Shown in pieces: positions 1 through 6,164 of a stretch of DNA of 13,402 bases (its first letter is position 1; every line of letters starts with the position of its first letter). Source of the stretch: Acholeplasmataceae bacterium UBA6235 (GTDB lineage: Bacteria; Bacillota_I; Bacilli_A; Acholeplasmatales; UBA5453). Location: assembly GCA_002441525.1 (NCBI GenBank), contig DJWH01000115.1:1-13402 (forward strand). Reading direction: 5' to 3'. The notes under the pieces are model-generated. The model was not told the origin of the DNA. It saw only the letters and a list, made by a program, of their open reading frames with translations, and ran no database searches. Position numbers and translations under genes: made by a program.

Positions 1-12
1 ACTATTAGATGC

Positions 13-48
13 TGTTAATATAGAACAGTAGACACAAAGAGTAAGAAT
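13..48 (+). repeat. IS3 left terminal inverted repeat
   Basis: Pairs with 1220-1249. The strongest shared block is AGTAGACACA at 27-36 against TGTGTCCACT at 1231-1240, nine of ten bases matching on reverse complement, with matching TGTxAATA tips. Confidence 0.7.
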
Positions 49-85
49 CCTACTTATGTTAGAATATAAGGAAGGAGTTGATCTC

Positions 86-349
86 ATGTCTTCAACAGGC
101 AATCGTTATTCAAACGAATTTAAACAACAAATCGTCGAACTATTTCAAAGCGGGCAATCAGTATCCAAGCTGTCCCGTGAGTATGGCATACCAACTGGGA
201 CAATCTATAAATGGACAAAAGAACTTACACCTGTAATCACTGAGGATGGTAAGACTGTTACACCTAAAGAAGTAAAAGCATTAGAAAAGCGAATCAAGGA
301 ACTTGAAATGGAAAATGAAATCCTAAAAAAAGCGACCGCCATATTCTAA
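86..349 (+). CDS. IS3-family transposase OrfA (HTH protein)
   Basis: An 87-residue DNA-binding subunit of IS3 transposase. The start at 86 is preferred to the in-frame ATG at 56 because GGAAGGAG (70-77) sits just upstream. The protein begins MSSTGNRYSNEFKQQIVELF and has the usual OrfA helix-turn-helix (VSKLSREYGIPTGTIYKWTK). A C-terminal leucine-zipper-like coiled coil (ALEKRIKELEMENEILKK) is used for oligomerisation in this family. A run of seven A (325-331) followed by G lies in the ILKK codons, where IS3 elements normally make a programmed -1 shift into orfB. In this copy orfA stops six codons later and lies in the same frame as orfB, so the usual shift would not reach orfB. The copy therefore looks damaged, or it relies on read-through. 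Confidence 0.9.
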   Translation: MSSTGNRYSNEFKQQIVELFQSGQSVSKLSREYGIPTGTIYKWTKELTPVITEDGKTVTPKEVKALEKRIKELEMENEILKKATAIF

Positions 350-412
350 ACGATTACCCTAAAAGAAAAAGTCGACTTTATCAAGTTATTCAAGCATATC
401 TATCCAATTAAG

Positions 413-1219
413 ATGATGTGTAAAGTGCTTCATTTAAACCGTAGCACTGTCTATAAGATATTCAAGCATCAAATGTCTGATAGAGATATCAAACGATTAA
501 AACTCGAATCCAAGATTACTGAAATCTATAATGAGTTTGATAGCATCTACGGTGCACCAAAGATTCGTAGGGAGCTAATTAAACAGGGCTACTACGCTTC
601 ACTTAAGCACGTCAGCGTCTATATGAGGCGATTAGAGCTTAGATCCATCATTACCAAGAAATATAAGCCAGGCTCATCTTCTAAAGCACCTGATGATAAA
701 GAGAACATCATGAATCAAGACTTCACAACATTATATCCTAACCAGAAATGGGTGATGGATATCACCTATATCTGGACTGTTTATGATGGATGGACATATC
801 TAGCATCTGTCATGGATCTTCATTCAAAGATGATTATTGGTTATAGTTATCAACGTCACATAAAACAAGAAATCGTATTAGAGTCATTACGCCAAGCGGT
901 CTATAAGACAAAACAAACAAAAGGTATTATTGTTCAATCAGACTTGGGTAGCCAGTATTTGAGTTATGATGTTGAACAGTTCATCGAAAATTATGAAATG
1001 ATTCATTCTTATTCGAGAAAAGGAACGCCTTACGATAACGCACCGATCGAAACATTTCATTCTATCATCAAGAGAGAACGTTTAAGTCGTATGGTTTTAA
1101 AAACATTCGAAGAAGCCAAAATGATTATCTTTGAATATATTGAAGGGTTTTATAATCGTAAAAGAATCCATAGTTCAATCGATTATCAAACGCCTTATCA
1201 AGTGTATTACTCAAAGTAA
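413..1219 (+). CDS. IS3-family transposase OrfB (DDE integrase domain)
   Basis: The catalytic half of the IS3 transposase, rve superfamily. From the first ATG (413) it is 268 residues with the DDE triad visible: D116 in WVMDITYIW, D177 in VQSDLGSQY, and E213 in PYDNAPIETFHSIIKRE. The D-E spacing of 35 residues is canonical. An N-terminal HTH_21-like stretch ends near residue 80. The reading frame is open from 350 right after the orfA stop, and the residues from KEKVDFIKLFKHIYPIK onward look like genuine OrfB. The true product is therefore expected to start upstream of 413 by fusion with OrfA, not at this ATG, which has no good ribosome binding site. The C-terminus (FYNRKRIHSSIDYQTP) is typical and complete. 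Confidence 0.9.
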   Translation: MMCKVLHLNRSTVYKIFKHQMSDRDIKRLKLESKITEIYNEFDSIYGAPKIRRELIKQGYYASLKHVSVYMRRLELRSIITKKYKPGSSSKAPDDKENIMNQDFTTLYPNQKWVMDITYIWTVYDGWTYLASVMDLHSKMIIGYSYQRHIKQEIVLESLRQAVYKTKQTKGIIVQSDLGSQYLSYDVEQFIENYEMIHSYSRKGTPYDNAPIETFHSIIKRERLSRMVLKTFEEAKMIIFEYIEGFYNRKRIHSSIDYQTPYQVYYSK

Positions 1220-1249
1220 TTCTCACTTAATGTGTCCACTTTATTGACA
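1220..1249 (-). repeat. IS3 right terminal inverted repeat
   Basis: Begins right after the orfB stop and ends in TTGACA at 1244-1249. Its reverse complement matches 13-48 except for a five-base gap and a few substitutions. Confidence 0.7.
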
Positions 1250-1279
1250 TAAAAGCACAGTAAAAAAAAGTAGTAGTGA

Positions 1280-1636
1280 AACAAAAGAACAAATGACCAA
1301 CAAAAATTGGTGGGTTTTAATTATTGTATATATCATGGACCATATCAAGGGAATTATAATTTTTCATCAGAATATGATCTACAAATGGATGGAATGTCTT
1401 TGTTTGCGGCTAACGATTTTCTAGTCAATGAAATATTTTTTGATGACTTAATCATTAGAAGTCATGAAATAAATGAAGGCATATCAAAAATCAATTATTA
1501 TGTTTCATTTTCGTATGTATATGATGGAACTACCTATTTTGGACATATCTTTTTGCAAAAAACCAATTTGGCGTATGATGACTTAAGTTTAGATGCTTTA
1601 ATTAATAGTGTCGTTGAAGCATATGAAAAATTATAA
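1280..1636 (+). pseudogene. 5'-truncated paralogue of the lipoprotein gene at 10942
   Basis: The frame is open from 1280 but has no ATG and no ribosome binding site. The first possible start is TTG at 1307, giving 109 residues. The product aligns along its length with the C-terminal half of the protein at 10942-11499. Shared landmarks in order are a Tyr-rich segment, a DLQ/SLQ strand end, LF, NE, DLIIR, an aromatic beta strand, YFG/YYG, and a final amphipathic helix ending in YE. About 80 N-terminal residues, including the signal peptide, are absent. The 5' break lies within 60 bases of the IS3 right end, so IS insertion with deletion is the likely cause. An overlapping frame from ATG 1293 starts like a membrane protein but stops after 43 codons and is probably spurious. 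A short functional product cannot be excluded. Confidence 0.6.
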
Positions 1637-1639
1637 AAA

Positions 1640-1666
1640 AAACCACGAATTTTATTTTCATGGTTT
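1640..1666 (-). terminator. Rho-independent terminator of the minus-strand gene
   Basis: AAACCACGA (1640-1648) pairs with TCATGGTTT (1658-1666), nine base pairs with one G-T. Read on the minus strand the stem is followed by a long T run (the complement of A-rich 1635-1642). It lies eight bases beyond the stop of the minus-strand gene. It may also act weakly on the plus strand. Confidence 0.75.
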
Positions 1667-1673
1667 AGACTAA

Positions 1674-2363
1674 TTATTTAACTGTATTTTTTAACTCTTT
1701 TCTTTTTAAAAACTGATAACCTATGACTGAGATGATTAGTGATCCAATGGCACCAACAATCAAGTCAAGCATCGTATCAAGCAGACCATAATCCTGTGGG
1801 AATAGTTGATAATTATTCATCCACATATAGCGTTGCATGTTGGAAGCTGATAAAGTGAAGTTATATGATAATGTATCAATTAAGAACTCATAGAATTCCC
1901 ATACAACTAATAATGTAATCGAAAAAGTAAAAGAAAATATACTGACAAATACAGGCGGTAGTTTCACATACTTCTTACTGTTTTGGTTATATATATGAAT
2001 CGCTTCAAACGCCGATAGTGCAATCACAACACCTGAGACAGCATGAACTAATTTGTCGTATCCATAAACATCTTCATAGAAGTTATGAATGAATCCTAAG
2101 ACAATTGATGCAAACAAAAATATTAAAACAAATATTTCTACAGCATTTGTAATTACGAGCTTGAACTTTGATTTAAGGAATCTAGGTACACTCATTAAGA
2201 TAATAACTAATGACGATAAGAAGATATTGTTGATTGAACTATCCCTTGAAGTAATATTGGTTTTTAAGATGACACCTAAAATAGATGCGACTAATTCAAG
2301 TAGTGCAATAGATGTAAATAAGTGGTAATAAAAATTTGAATTTCTAAATATAGATTTTTTCAT
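1674..2363 (-). CDS. DUF2238/YjdF-like multi-pass membrane protein
   Basis: A 229-residue integral membrane protein with about six hydrophobic segments: near residues 12-33, 43-62, 67-92, 105-125, 138-160 and 194-218. The second half has a pattern of polar residues that resembles the YjdF/DUF2238 family. These are D103 and H107 in YGYDKLVHAVSG, E156 and E159 in VVWEFYEFLID, and D196 and D200 in LLDTMLDLIVGAIG. In YjdF relatives similar D/H, E..E and DT..D motifs occur in the same order. The biochemical role of that family is unknown, and the acid/His set inside the membrane could bind metal. The start is supported by GGAGAG on the minus strand just before the ATG. The gene stands alone, convergent with the truncated gene at 1307, with a terminator between them. 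Confidence 0.6.
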   Translation of the reverse strand: MKKSIFRNSNFYYHLFTSIALLELVASILGVILKTNITSRDSSINNIFLSSLVIILMSVPRFLKSKFKLVITNAVEIFVLIFLFASIVLGFIHNFYEDVYGYDKLVHAVSGVVIALSAFEAIHIYNQNSKKYVKLPPVFVSIFSFTFSITLLVVWEFYEFLIDTLSYNFTLSASNMQRYMWMNNYQLFPQDYGLLDTMLDLIVGAIGSLIISVIGYQFLKRKELKNTVK

Positions 2364-2464
2364 ATATTCTCTCCATTTATAATAACTTAGTGTTAAAATA
2401 ATAACATATCAAAAGTTAAATTACCATAAAAAGTGTGTATTTTGACTATTTTACATCGAAGAGA

Positions 2465-2523
2465 GCCGTGGTAGTTGCCTCTTATAAACGTCTAGCGTTA
2501 AATATATGAAAAAAATCCACGGC
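2465..2523 (+). promoter_or_regulatory. Possible structured leader or transposon-end inverted repeat
   Basis: GCCGTGG (2465-2471) and CCACGGC (2517-2523) are a perfect GC-rich 7-bp inverted repeat in very AT-rich DNA. Nested inside is a small hairpin, AACGT-CTA-GCGTT (2487-2499). The two-helix shape could be a leader RNA for the interrupted gene at 2616/2620, but I do not recognise a known riboswitch. It could equally be a small mobile-element end. No U-tract follows. Confidence 0.3.
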
Positions 2524-2560
2524 GCCTTAATTAGATTATAGTAGATTATTGGAAAGGATA

Positions 2561-2602
2561 TGTATACTCACTTCACTACTATAACCATAAACTGAGTATA
2601 CA
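2561..2602. promoter_or_regulatory. 10-bp perfect inverted repeat, likely operator or leader hairpin
   Basis: TGTATACTCA (2561-2570) and TGAGTATACA (2593-2602) are perfect inverted copies separated by 22 bases. The second arm runs directly into the ribosome binding site AAGGAG (2602-2607). The first arm contains TATACT, usable as a -10 box. Either a repressor site over the promoter or a hairpin next to the ribosome binding site would fit. The gene it served has been cut by IS21. Confidence 0.5.
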
Positions 2603-2619
2603 AGGAGATTATTAAATGA

Positions 2620-2656
2620 ATGACATTAAAGAATCTTGTATATCGTAATATAAAAC
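2620..2656 (+). pseudogene. First 12 codons of an FtsX/BceB-type permease, cut by IS21
   Basis: Downstream of AAGGAG (2602-2607), ATG 2620 reads MTLKNLVYRNIK and then enters the IS21 left end at 2657. N-termini of this form (M-T-x-K-x-L-V-x-R-N-x-K) are typical of FtsX-like permeases of BceAB-type ABC exporters, in which a membrane segment follows. The other nearby start, ATG 2616, gives only ten codons (MNDIKESCIS) before a stop. The match is short and rests on recognition of the start pattern alone. The rest of the gene is not found on the other side of the IS21 element. Confidence 0.4.
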
Positions 2657-2691
2657 TGAGCCACCCATCGTCATTTAAAATTGAGCCACCT
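2657..2691 (+). repeat. IS21 left terminal inverted repeat
   Basis: Two copies of TGAGCCACC, 25 bases apart, flanking ATCGTCATTTAAAAT. The whole block matches the reverse complement of 4894-4937 apart from a nine-base indel. Confidence 0.88.
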
Positions 2692-2740
2692 AGAAACCTC
2701 TTCTAAACTATAATAAATAGTAAATGAGGAGGGAAAGAGG

Positions 2741-4174
2741 ATGATCAATATGATAGAAAAGAATGGCATCATCAGCATGCATATCCATGAAGGTAAATCA
2801 AAGCGAGAAATTTCAAGGATATTAGGCATATCCAGAAACACAGTAGACAAATATATCACTGAATACGAAAAGAACTTGAAAGCATTAAAAGAAAGCGAAC
2901 ATGACTATGAGAGTCGAGTTCATCAACAAACCCTCTTCGGCAAACCCACTTATAAAAGAACAAAACCGAATCGTAGTGCTTTCACTGATCAAATGAAGAT
3001 AGCGTTTGAGCAAATGATTGAACAAGATAAACGACGTGATGAGTTATTGGGTGACAATAAGCAAAAAATCAGTGCAGCGAAGATTTATCGAGAATTGAGA
3101 AAAAAGGGTTATGAAGTCAGTCAATCGACTGTAGAAAGAGCGTTTCGAGCTTATAAAGAAACGCTGCCTAAAGAAGTGTATATCAAACAAACCTATGAAC
3201 CCGGCAAACGGGCTGAGTATGACTTTCATCAAGTAAAAGTGATTGTTGAAGGTGAAAAGAAAACCTATCATCAAGTGACCATCGCGTTACCTTACTCAGA
3301 TTTTTATTGGTTTAAACTGTATCACGATGAAACTAGACAAACGCTTATTAAAAGCATCATCGAATTCATCGAGTTTATAGGGGGTACCTTTGATAGTATG
3401 GTATTTGACAATCTATCCCCATTAGTGAAACATTATGTACTACGAAAACAAGACAAGATCTATGACGAAGAACTGATTAAACTGAGCACCTATTATGGGT
3501 TTAAGATTATCACCTGTAACGCAAGATCAGGGTGGGAAAAAGGCAGTGTCGAAAATGGCGGTAAGTATGTCAGAAAAGACTTATTCTCACTGAACTATCG
3601 ATTTGATGATGAAGCCGAATTAATGAGTTATGTCGCATCTGAACAAGTAAAAATCAACCACTCTAAGACAACCAAATTCGAAGTAGAAAAGGCGTCCATA
3701 AAGCGACTAGAAGTACCTAGATATATTTACGCAAGTGAAGGTATCTCTATTGTCAACAGCTATTCATTGGTAACCATCAGCAACAATTACTATTCGGTGC
3801 CTGAAAAATATGTAGGTAAGGCAATTAGATACGTTAAAACAACAGAGACCATCGCACTCTATGATGGATCAAAACTCATCTGCAAACACAGGATCTTAAG
3901 TGGTCGAAATGATCACAGTATGAGTTTAGGTCACTATGAGAAGACATTAAAACGAAAACCAGGAGCATTACCTAATTCAGTGTTATTAAAGGTGTCCAGT
4001 GAGGAAACAAAGCGCTATTACGAAACGTTTTGTCATGAGGACCCTAAAGCCTTCTTAGAGCATCTCTATGGGAAAGTAGCGCTTAAAGAAGACAACGAAA
4101 TGGCACGGATACTAGAAAATCAGATTCAAGGGTTTAACGCCTTAATTCCGGAGGTTAGTTATGGTAGAGATTGA
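2741..4174 (+). CDS. istA: IS21-family transposase IstA
   Basis: A 477-residue DDE transposase of the IS21 family. The N-terminus has an HTH (KREISRILGISRNTVDKYI, about residues 21-39) that binds the terminal repeats. A second HTH-like region follows near 110-135 (SAAKIYRELRKKGYEVSQST). The catalytic residues are D161 in RAEYDFHQVKV, D223 in MVFDNLSP, and E271 in WEKGSVENGGKYVRKD, the usual IstA order. A beta-barrel-like C-terminal part follows (residues about 325-400). The start at 2741 is supported by GAGGAGGG (2726-2733). An ATG three codons in is a possible alternative. The gene overlaps istB by 14 bases, so the two are translated together. Confidence 0.93.
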   Translation: MINMIEKNGIISMHIHEGKSKREISRILGISRNTVDKYITEYEKNLKALKESEHDYESRVHQQTLFGKPTYKRTKPNRSAFTDQMKIAFEQMIEQDKRRDELLGDNKQKISAAKIYRELRKKGYEVSQSTVERAFRAYKETLPKEVYIKQTYEPGKRAEYDFHQVKVIVEGEKKTYHQVTIALPYSDFYWFKLYHDETRQTLIKSIIEFIEFIGGTFDSMVFDNLSPLVKHYVLRKQDKIYDEELIKLSTYYGFKIITCNARSGWEKGSVENGGKYVRKDLFSLNYRFDDEAELMSYVASEQVKINHSKTTKFEVEKASIKRLEVPRYIYASEGISIVNSYSLVTISNNYYSVPEKYVGKAIRYVKTTETIALYDGSKLICKHRILSGRNDHSMSLGHYEKTLKRKPGALPNSVLLKVSSEETKRYYETFCHEDPKAFLEHLYGKVALKEDNEMARILENQIQGFNALIPEVSYGRD

Positions 4175-4910
4175 TAAACTAGCCAAAAGATTAAAGCTAC
4201 CTTTCATAAGATCAAACTATAAAGACATCTTAGAAACAGCGAAACAAAAAGGCTTTACGTATCAAACATTTTTAGAAGTGTTATTAGAATCCGAAGTTAA
4301 ACAGCGTGATCAAAACGGCATAAGATTGAAAAAACAGTTCGCAAAGTTCCCCTATATAAGACCTTATGAAGATCTCGATTTAACCAGTTATAAACCTCAG
4401 ACAGCTTTACAAATCAGAGAGTTATCAGATATGAGTTTTTTGGATAAAGGTAAGAATGTCATATTGATTGGTAATCCAGGCGTAGGGAAGACTCACTTAG
4501 CCATCGCACTAGGTTTAAAGGCCTGTGAGATGAATAGAACGGTCTTATATATCACCATTCCTTACCTCATTACAGAGTTAAAGGAAAACATGAGTAAGAA
4601 CAGGTTGACCTCTTTTCGGAAACAACTGATGAGTTATGACCTCATCATCGCGGACGAATTAGGATACTGTAGTTTTGATAAAGAAGGATCTGAGTTACTG
4701 TTTAACTTCTTTTCGATGAGGAATGAGTTCAAATCGACCATCATTACAACGAACCTGACATTCAAAGATTGGCCAAGTGTGTTTGGAGATAACACATTAT
4801 CAGCAGCGTTGATAGACCGTCTAACACATCGAGCTATCATACTAAATATGAGTGGTGAGTCACACAGACACAAGGAAGCTTTACAAAATATGAAGGTGGC
4901 TCAAAATTAA
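4161..4910 (+). CDS. istB: IS21-family AAA+ ATPase IstB, transposition helper
   Basis: A 249-residue AAA+ ATPase that in IS21 elements forms an oligomer on target DNA and activates IstA. Walker A is GNPGVGKT (104-111), Walker B is LIIADE (161-166), and a sensor-like TTNL lies at 196-199. A candidate arginine finger, R220, is in the segment ALIDRLTHR. The N-terminal IS21-type helical domain (about 1-90) is present and the length is normal. GGAGG at 4150-4154 precedes the ATG, inside the end of istA. The stop codon lies within the right terminal repeat. Confidence 0.93.
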   Translation: MVEIDKLAKRLKLPFIRSNYKDILETAKQKGFTYQTFLEVLLESEVKQRDQNGIRLKKQFAKFPYIRPYEDLDLTSYKPQTALQIRELSDMSFLDKGKNVILIGNPGVGKTHLAIALGLKACEMNRTVLYITIPYLITELKENMSKNRLTSFRKQLMSYDLIIADELGYCSFDKEGSELLFNFFSMRNEFKSTIITTNLTFKDWPSVFGDNTLSAALIDRLTHRAIILNMSGESHRHKEALQNMKVAQN

Positions 4911-4937
4911 ATGACGATTTGTTGTCTAAGTGGCTCA
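4894..4937 (-). repeat. IS21 right terminal inverted repeat
   Basis: Two TGGCTCA-containing motifs, 34 bases apart, with AAATGACGAT between them. It overlaps the last codons and stop of istB. Confidence 0.88.
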
Positions 4938-5223
4938 CTTTTACTTGACGGTTTACAAATCTGTAGACATTATTCCAGAAGGTCTAGAGAATGAGTATTT
5001 GACTGAAGAAGAAACATTATATATGAAGAAAATTATAAAATCTTTAATTATTTATACGATTTTGGGAGGGGTTACCTCAATAACTTCTATATTGCTAAAA
5101 GTGTTTGAAGTAGAAAAAAGTGTAACATTGATATTTGGTCTTATCGCAATAGTGATTTTTGTTTTTATAGTTATACGAATAACAATGCTTTATAAAGAAG
5201 TTGGAAAACTAGAAGGTAAATAA
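4938..5223 (+). pseudogene. 3' fragment of a small two-helix membrane protein, cut by IS21
   Basis: The frame runs out of the IS21 right end and stops at 5221-5223. Residues from LTVYKSVDIIPEGLENEY onward read like genuine protein. An acidic stretch (LTEEETLYMKK) leads into two membrane helices (SLIIYTILGGVTSITSILL and TLIFGLIAIVIFVFIVIRI) and a charged tail (LYKEVGKLEGK). There is no plausible start with a ribosome binding site. ATG 5023 would give a 66-residue two-helix protein, but only A-rich sequence precedes it. I do not recognise the family. It does not look like the C-terminus of the FtsX-type permease whose start lies on the other side of the IS, so the two flanks were probably not one gene. 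Confidence 0.45.
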
Positions 5224-5305
5224 TCTCTAGGCCCATGTATCTTTTTGAGATGATGTAACCTTCAAAGTCGCATTCGTGGGGTCAATACCCATTATTAAGC
5301 AGATA

Positions 5306-5443
5306 GTTGAATAACCTATTTTGATACAAAGAAACCACTGCTTGAAAATTAGTCCAAAATAAAAAGGCTAAACTAGGACATAATTTAGGGGTGTAATTTT
5401 TCCTGGTGGGGGTGTAAAATTGTATCAAAATAGGTCATACAAC
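5306..5443. mobile_element. 138-bp MITE-like element with 24-bp inverted ends
   Basis: The left end (5306-5329) and right end (5420-5443) are inverted copies of each other matching at 22 of 24 positions, with the inner 16 (CCTATTTTGATACAA plus one base) perfect. The interior has no coding capacity. It carries a direct repeat of GGGGTGTAA (5388-5396 and 5409-5417). I see no clear flanking target duplication. The size and symmetry fit a non-autonomous transposable element or a deleted IS. A long-range RNA stem from a leader or regulatory region is the alternative. Confidence 0.5.
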
Positions 5444-5459
5444 CCATATAAGAAGCATT

Positions 5460-5490
5460 GGTTTGATACAATTGTGTCAAGCCTTTTTTT
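5460..5490 (+). terminator. Rho-independent terminator-like hairpin
   Basis: GGTTTGATAC (5460-5469) pairs with GTGTCAAGCC (5474-5483) through ten pairs including two G-T, with an AATT loop and seven T directly after. The stem reuses the TTTGATACAA word found in the ends of the adjacent inverted-repeat element, so it may be the terminator of a former larger insertion sequence. Confidence 0.65.
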
Positions 5491-5942
5491 CATGCAGAAA
5501 GGGAGGTTTCTCCCTATATTCCAAATTTCGCGACAATGTTATAAGCCAAAATGATATGTTTTTCTTGTCTGATATCTTGTCACAGTCCAACCTTTTAACG
5601 ATTACCCAACTATTTACACGATTACTCTCAGATTCCTTAGGTGAAGAGTCGAAATCCCCTATGGCGGAAATTGGCGGATTATATAAATTTCTTTTGTGAA
5701 CTAATGAGTACAATAGTGATAAGAACGTTGAACAATTTCCTAACAAGTTAACAATCGCAATATTTTTTATGATAGACCAACAGGCAGCAACTATAATAGT
5801 GTAATAATTTCATTTAATTAAAAATGAGTTTTTTTAAACAGTGATCTTTCACTATTCGACATAACTTTTAGTCATCGGTTAAGTAAAAAGTTAAAAAATC
5901 ACTTGACATTTTAAAAAAAGTATTAAAAAGAATAGTATAATC

Positions 5943-6077
5943 TATGAACGTTATTTGGAAAAGACACGTCAAGAGTCTAAATATTTGTTTGGTGGTAGAT
6001 TAGCTACCTATCAATATTTAGATATGCATGTTATCGTTGAACATGCACTAAAACTAGTAGCTAGTGAACTGAATTAA
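5943..6077 (+). pseudogene. glf: C-terminal relic of UDP-galactopyranose mutase
   Basis: The frame reads YERYLEKTRQESKYLFGG, RLATYQYLDM, then HVIVEHALKLVASELN and a stop at 6075-6077. UDP-galactopyranose mutases (flavoenzymes converting UDP-galactopyranose to UDP-galactofuranose) end with this pattern. A YEKY helix comes first, then an F-x-GRL-x-x-Y-x-Y-x-DM strand-turn whose Arg and Tyr lie in the active site, then an I-x-x-A-L-K helix. Only about 44 of the usual 360-390 codons remain and no start or ribosome binding site is present. Upstream the frame closes at 5904. The gene has lost its first ~90 percent, probably through the rearrangements that left the neighbouring repeats. Confidence 0.8.
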
Positions 6078-6082
6078 AACAT

Positions 6083-6115
6083 AAACCAACTTTCTACTTT
6101 ACAATTTGGTTTTTT
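6083..6115 (+). terminator. Terminator-like hairpin after the mutase relic
   Basis: AAACCAA (6083-6089) and TTGGTTT (6106-6112) form seven perfect pairs with a 16-base loop, and the T run extends to 6115. It lies six bases after the relic stop codon and insulates the next operon. Confidence 0.55.
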
Positions 6116-6128
6116 AAGTGTATCATAT

Positions 6129-6144
6129 GTTAGTGAGTACTAAC
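6129..6144. promoter_or_regulatory. Candidate TetR-type operator
   Basis: GTTAGT-GAGT-ACTAAC is a perfect 6-bp inverted repeat with a four-base centre. It directly abuts TATTAT (6145-6150), a possible -10 box, and lies nine bases upstream of the ribosome binding site AAGGAGGA of the exporter gene. Size, symmetry and position suit a TetR-family dimer, and such a regulator is the third gene of the operon, so autorepression is the simplest reading. No convincing -35 box is seen. Confidence 0.6.
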
Positions 6145-6164
6145 TATTATAAAAGGAGGAAGCA

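Larger units (their letters stand above)
13..1249 (+). mobile_element. IS3-family insertion sequence (IS150-like layout)
   Basis: The element carries orfA (86-349) and orfB (413-1219) between imperfect terminal inverted repeats. The left end (13-48) and the reverse complement of the right end (1220-1249) share TGT(T/C)AATA at the tip, then AGT(A/G)GACACA, then a GAGAAT-like tail. The left copy has about five extra bases between the tip and the AGTxGACACA block. The tips give the 5'-TG...CA-3' ends usual for IS3. I see no direct repeat of 3-4 bp flanking 13 and 1249, so the insertion may have been followed by a deletion or rearrangement. Only 12 bases of left flank are visible. The exact tips are the least certain part of this call. 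Confidence 0.85.
2657..4937 (+). mobile_element. IS21-family insertion sequence, apparently intact
   Basis: A two-gene element (istA 2741-4174, istB 4161-4910) with terminal inverted repeats carrying duplicated transposase-binding motifs. On the left, TGAGCCACC occurs at 2657-2665 and 2682-2690. On the right, GGTGGCTCA is at 4895-4903 and AGTGGCTCA at 4929-4937. The spacer between the motifs contains ATCGTCATTTAA on both sides, but the right end holds nine extra bases. Both genes look full length and keep their catalytic motifs, so the element may be active. I see no target-site duplication outside 2657 and 4937, and the two flanks look like parts of different genes. Confidence 0.92.
5224..6164. 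other. Long stretch without intact genes, rich in relics and hairpins
   Basis: These 941 bases contain the inverted-repeat element at 5306-5443, the hairpins at 5460-5490 and 6083-6115, the mutase tail at 5943-6077 and the operator-like palindrome at 6129-6144. In 5492-5900 both strands have open frames of about 80 codons (plus 5463-5699, minus 5746-5477). Neither has a ribosome binding site or a recognisable product, so I do not call them genes. The remainder is AT-rich without visible features. Confidence 0.6.

Noticed and set aside
1293..1424. ATG 1293 frame starting MTNKNWWVLIIVYIM, like a membrane or lipoprotein start
   Set aside because: It stops after 43 codons, has no ribosome binding site, and the overlapping frame matches the protein at 10942, which explains the region better.
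2089..2328. 79-codon plus-strand frame inside the minus-strand membrane protein gene
   Set aside because: It is a shadow of the convincing membrane protein on the other strand, with no ribosome binding site or family features.
5306..5443. CRISPR-like repeats in the inverted-repeat zone
   Set aside because: There are only two inverted copies and one short direct repeat, with no regular spacing and no cas genes in the window.
5463..5699. 78-codon plus-strand frame
   Set aside because: It begins inside a terminator hairpin, lacks a ribosome binding site, and resembles nothing I know.
5903..5941. TTGACA followed by TATAAT upstream of the mutase relic
   Set aside because: The spacing between the two boxes is 27 bases, far from 17, and the TATAAT overlaps codons of the relic, so it is not a believable promoter.
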